NCBI RefSeq assembly: GCF_014145325.1
Contig: NZ_JACHTF010000005.1
Coordinates: 124,001 to 188,000, forward strand
DNA: 64,000 nucleotides
Direction: 5' to 3'
From: Marilutibacter spongiae
GTDB taxonomy: Bacteria > Pseudomonadota > Gammaproteobacteria > Xanthomonadales > Xanthomonadaceae
Shown: piece by piece, positions 62,281-64,000 of the stretch
Position numbering within the stretch: position 1 is the stretch's first letter
Layout of the letters: the number at the start of each line of letters is the position of its first letter
Position numbers and translations under genes: made by a program
The notes under the pieces: model-generated
What the model was told of the DNA's origin: nothing
Seen by the model: the letters and a program-made list of their open reading frames with translations, nothing else
Database searches by the model: none

Positions 62281-62382
62281 GCGGGTCGTCCTGCCGTCGT
62301 CGGGAAGCCTTGCGGCCGTGAAGTATGCCATCGCCACGCCGCCGTCGCCGCCCCGGCGGCGGTCCGGGCGCCGCCAAACCGC

Positions 62383-62388
62383 TAGAAT
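62383..62388 (+). promoter_or_regulatory. -10 box for rph
   Basis: TAGAAT on the plus strand, 29 bases before the rph start codon; predicted start near 62395. No strong -35. Confidence 0.4.
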
Positions 62389-62417
62389 CGTGGCCTTGAC
62401 CGACACACGTCTCCTAC

Positions 62418-63173
62418 ATGACCGACACCCCCGCCCCCATCGCCCGCCCCAGCGGCCGCCTGCCCGACCAGCTGCGCGAAGTGCGCATCGAACGCGGCTT
62501 CACCCGCCATGCCGAGGGCTCGGTGCTGATCAGCTTCGGCGACACCCGGGTGCTGTGCACCGCCAGCGTCGAGAACCGCGTGCCGGCGTTCCTGCGCGGC
62601 AAGGGCGAGGGCTGGGTCACCGCGGAATACGGCATGTTGCCGCGCGCGACCCACACCCGCAGCGACCGCGAGGCCACCCGCGGCAAGCAGGGCGGGCGCA
62701 CGCTCGAGATCCAGCGCCTGATCGGCCGCTCGCTGCGCGCGTGCGTCGACCGCAGCCTGCTCGGCGAACGCACCATCACGCTCGACTGCGACGTCCTCCA
62801 GGCCGATGGCGGCACCCGCACCGCGGCGATCACCGGCGCCTATGTCGCCCTGGTGGACGCGGTCCAGGGCCTGGTCGCCTCGCGCGCCATCAAGTTGCCG
62901 CAATGCGGACGATCGCCCATCTTCGGCGCAGTGGCGGCGGTCTCGGTCGGCGTCTACCGCGGCGTCCCCGTGCTCGACCTCGACTACGCCGAGGACAGCG
63001 ACTGCGACACCGACATGAACGTGGTCATGAACGACGGCGGCGGCTTCATCGAGCTGCAGGGCACCGCCGAGGGCCATGCCTTCCGCCGCGAGGAACTGGA
63101 GGCGATGACGGCCCTGGCCGAATCGGGCATCCGCACGCTGATCGCCCGCCAGCGCGAAGCCCTGGACGCCTGA
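62418..63173 (+). CDS. rph: ribonuclease PH
   Basis: A 251-aa phosphorolytic 3'-5' exoribonuclease that trims tRNA 3' ends. It begins with [20 protein letters not shown] and [20 protein letters not shown], then [20 protein letters not shown] with the tRNA-binding arginines, [38 protein letters not shown] with the catalytic aspartates, and [20 protein letters not shown]. About 10 extra residues precede the usual start. It opens a plus-strand run: VOC protein after 1 base, then rdgB. Confidence 0.96.
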   Translation: MTDTPAPIARPSGRLPDQLREVRIERGFTRHAEGSVLISFGDTRVLCTASVENRVPAFLRGKGEGWVTAEYGMLPRATHTRSDREATRGKQGGRTLEIQRLIGRSLRACVDRSLLGERTITLDCDVLQADGGTRTAAITGAYVALVDAVQGLVASRAIKLPQCGRSPIFGAVAAVSVGVYRGVPVLDLDYAEDSDCDTDMNVVMNDGGGFIELQGTAEGHAFRREELEAMTALAESGIRTLIARQREALDA

Positions 63174-63174
63174 C

Positions 63175-63606
63175 ATGGCCACGCCGCGCCCCACGCGCCA
63201 GTCCATCGGCAGCGTCACCGTCGTGGTCCGCGACTACGACGAAGCGATCGACTGGTACACCCGCGTCCTGGGATTCCTGCTGCTCGAGGACACCGACCTG
63301 GGACACGGCAAGCGCTGGGTGCGGGTCGCGCCGGTGGGCACCGACGACGGTTGCGCGCTCCTGCTCGCCCTCGCCTCGGACGATGCGCAACGGCGTTGCG
63401 TCGGCGCCCAGACGGGCGGCCGCGTGGGATTCTTCCTGCATACCAGCGACTTCGCCCGCGACTTCGCGGCGCTGGACGCGCGCGGCGTTCGTTTCACCCA
63501 AGCCCCGCGCCACGAGTCCTACGGCAGCGTGGCGGTGTTCGAGGACCTGTACGGCAACCGCTGGGACCTGCTGGGTCTGAAGGAAGACGCCGATGACGCA
63601 GGTTGA
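63175..63606 (+). CDS. VOC-superfamily (glyoxalase-like) protein
   Basis: A 143-aa vicinal-oxygen-chelate fold protein with paired beta-alpha-beta-beta-beta modules. [20 protein letters not shown] and [20 protein letters not shown] make the first module; [20 protein letters not shown] and [20 protein letters not shown] make the second, ending in the typical DxxGNxW strand. Metal-ligand candidates are limited, so catalytic type (lyase, dioxygenase or resistance) is not assignable. It starts 1 base after rph and overlaps rdgB by 14 bases. Confidence 0.85.
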   Translation: MATPRPTRQSIGSVTVVVRDYDEAIDWYTRVLGFLLLEDTDLGHGKRWVRVAPVGTDDGCALLLALASDDAQRRCVGAQTGGRVGFFLHTSDFARDFAALDARGVRFTQAPRHESYGSVAVFEDLYGNRWDLLGLKEDADDAG

Positions 63607-64000
63607 GGGCGAGCGCTGGGTCATCGCCAGCAGCAACGCCGGCAAGCTGGCCGAGTTCCGCGACCTGCTCGGCGACGCGGGTCCCACATGCGTGCCGCAG
63701 CAGCAGCTGGGCGTGGTCGACGCCGAGGAAACCGGCCTGAGCTTCATCGAGAACGCCCTGCTCAAGGCACGGCACGCCGCCCAGGCCACCGGCCTGCCGG
63801 CGCTCGCGGACGACTCCGGGCTGTGCGTCGATGCGCTCGACGGCGCGCCCGGCCTGTACTCGGCACGCTACGCCGGCGGCCACGGCGACGCCGGGGCCAA
63901 CATCGCCAAGCTGCTCGCCGCGCTGGCCGCCCGACCGGGCACGGATCGGCGCGCGCGCTTCGTCGCGGTGATCGCCTGGCTGCGCCACCCGCTCGATCCG
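63593..64000 (+). CDS. rdgB: RdgB/HAM1-type non-canonical purine NTP pyrophosphatase, 3' end beyond window
   Basis: The first 136 residues of a pyrophosphatase that removes dITP, dXTP and [23 protein letters not shown] is the Ser/Thr-x-Asn-x-x-Lys nucleotide block; [20 protein letters not shown] and [20 protein letters not shown] supply the catalytic Glu/Asp residues; [19 protein letters not shown] follows. Only about the last third is missing beyond 64000. The ATG lies inside the end of the VOC gene (14-bp overlap), suggesting coupling. rph-rdgB neighbourhoods are common. Confidence 0.93.
   Translation, partial: MTQVEGERWVIASSNAGKLAEFRDLLGDAGPTCVPQQQLGVVDAEETGLSFIENALLKARHAAQATGLPALADDSGLCVDALDGAPGLYSARYAGGHGDAGANIAKLLAALAARPGTDRRARFVAVIAWLRHPLDP

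Overview
The window is about 68-70% GC by eye and has dense, overlapping genes. The gene content and neighbourhoods (mrcA divergent from pilMNOPQ, a class I fructose-bisphosphate aldolase, rpoZ-spoT-ridA-recG, TANNNT-type -10 boxes) suggest a chromosomal segment of a Xanthomonadaceae-type gammaproteobacterium (Lysobacter/Luteimonas/Xanthomonas group). That placement is inference from the sequence alone. I saw no tRNA, rRNA, CRISPR array, transposase or phage gene. This is core chromosome with a few accessory insertions.

Layout. 1-3.4 kb: end of an unknown gene, a methyltransferase, a TrmH-family RNA methyltransferase and an AGCS sodium/amino-acid symporter. 3.6-7.9 kb: an RND efflux permease with its lipoprotein adaptor. 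8.0-8.6 kb: a macrodomain deacetylase. 8.8-15.4 kb: glycolytic genes fba and pyk, then a short-chain fatty acid transporter and a GNAT enzyme on the other strand, then pgk-gph. 15.4-19.7 kb: class Ia ribonucleotide reductase nrdA-nrdB behind two NrdR boxes and a cobalamin riboswitch. 19.7-22.1 kb: a remnant of an acyl-CoA thioesterase and a membrane diguanylate cyclase. 22.1-25.7 kb: truncated haemoglobin, a tiny membrane protein, gap, an OmpW porin with an FNR-like site, and an S1/P1 nuclease. 25.7-29.2 kb: a bigR-type sulfide detoxification locus around one symmetrical divergent promoter. 29.3-32.0 kb: acetyl-CoA hydrolase/transferase and a methyltransferase-like protein. 32.0-35.5 kb: transketolase and a dicarboxylate symporter. 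35.6-42.5 kb: the moxR-DUF58-DUF4381-batA-batBC-batD operon. 42.7-50.6 kb: pilMNOPQ divergent from mrcA. 50.7-52.3 kb: two poorly known genes. 52.4-57.9 kb: gltA, L31 type B, nucleoside hydrolase, recG, ridA. 58.0-64.0 kb: spoT, rpoZ, gmk, yicC, then rph, a VOC protein and the start of rdgB on the other strand.

How the genes work together. Five central-carbon enzymes (tkt, gap, pgk, pyk, fba) all lie on the minus strand between 8.8 and 34 kb, with unrelated genes between them. The sulfide locus pairs a persulfide dioxygenase with thiosulfate/sulfite-type transporters and a two-cysteine ArsR sensor. The bat operon, pilMNOPQ and mrcA serve envelope functions. rpoZ-spoT joins RNA polymerase with (p)ppGpp metabolism.

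The most interesting signals are regulatory. First, NrdR boxes, an adenosylcobalamin-type riboswitch and a back-to-back pgk promoter sit within one 0.7-kb gap. Second, a 63-bp nested palindrome near 26666 places mirror-image promoters inside one ArsR-type operator, and the Blh sulfurtransferase domain is encoded apart from the dioxygenase. Third, several genes have a -10 box exactly where a leaderless mRNA would need it.
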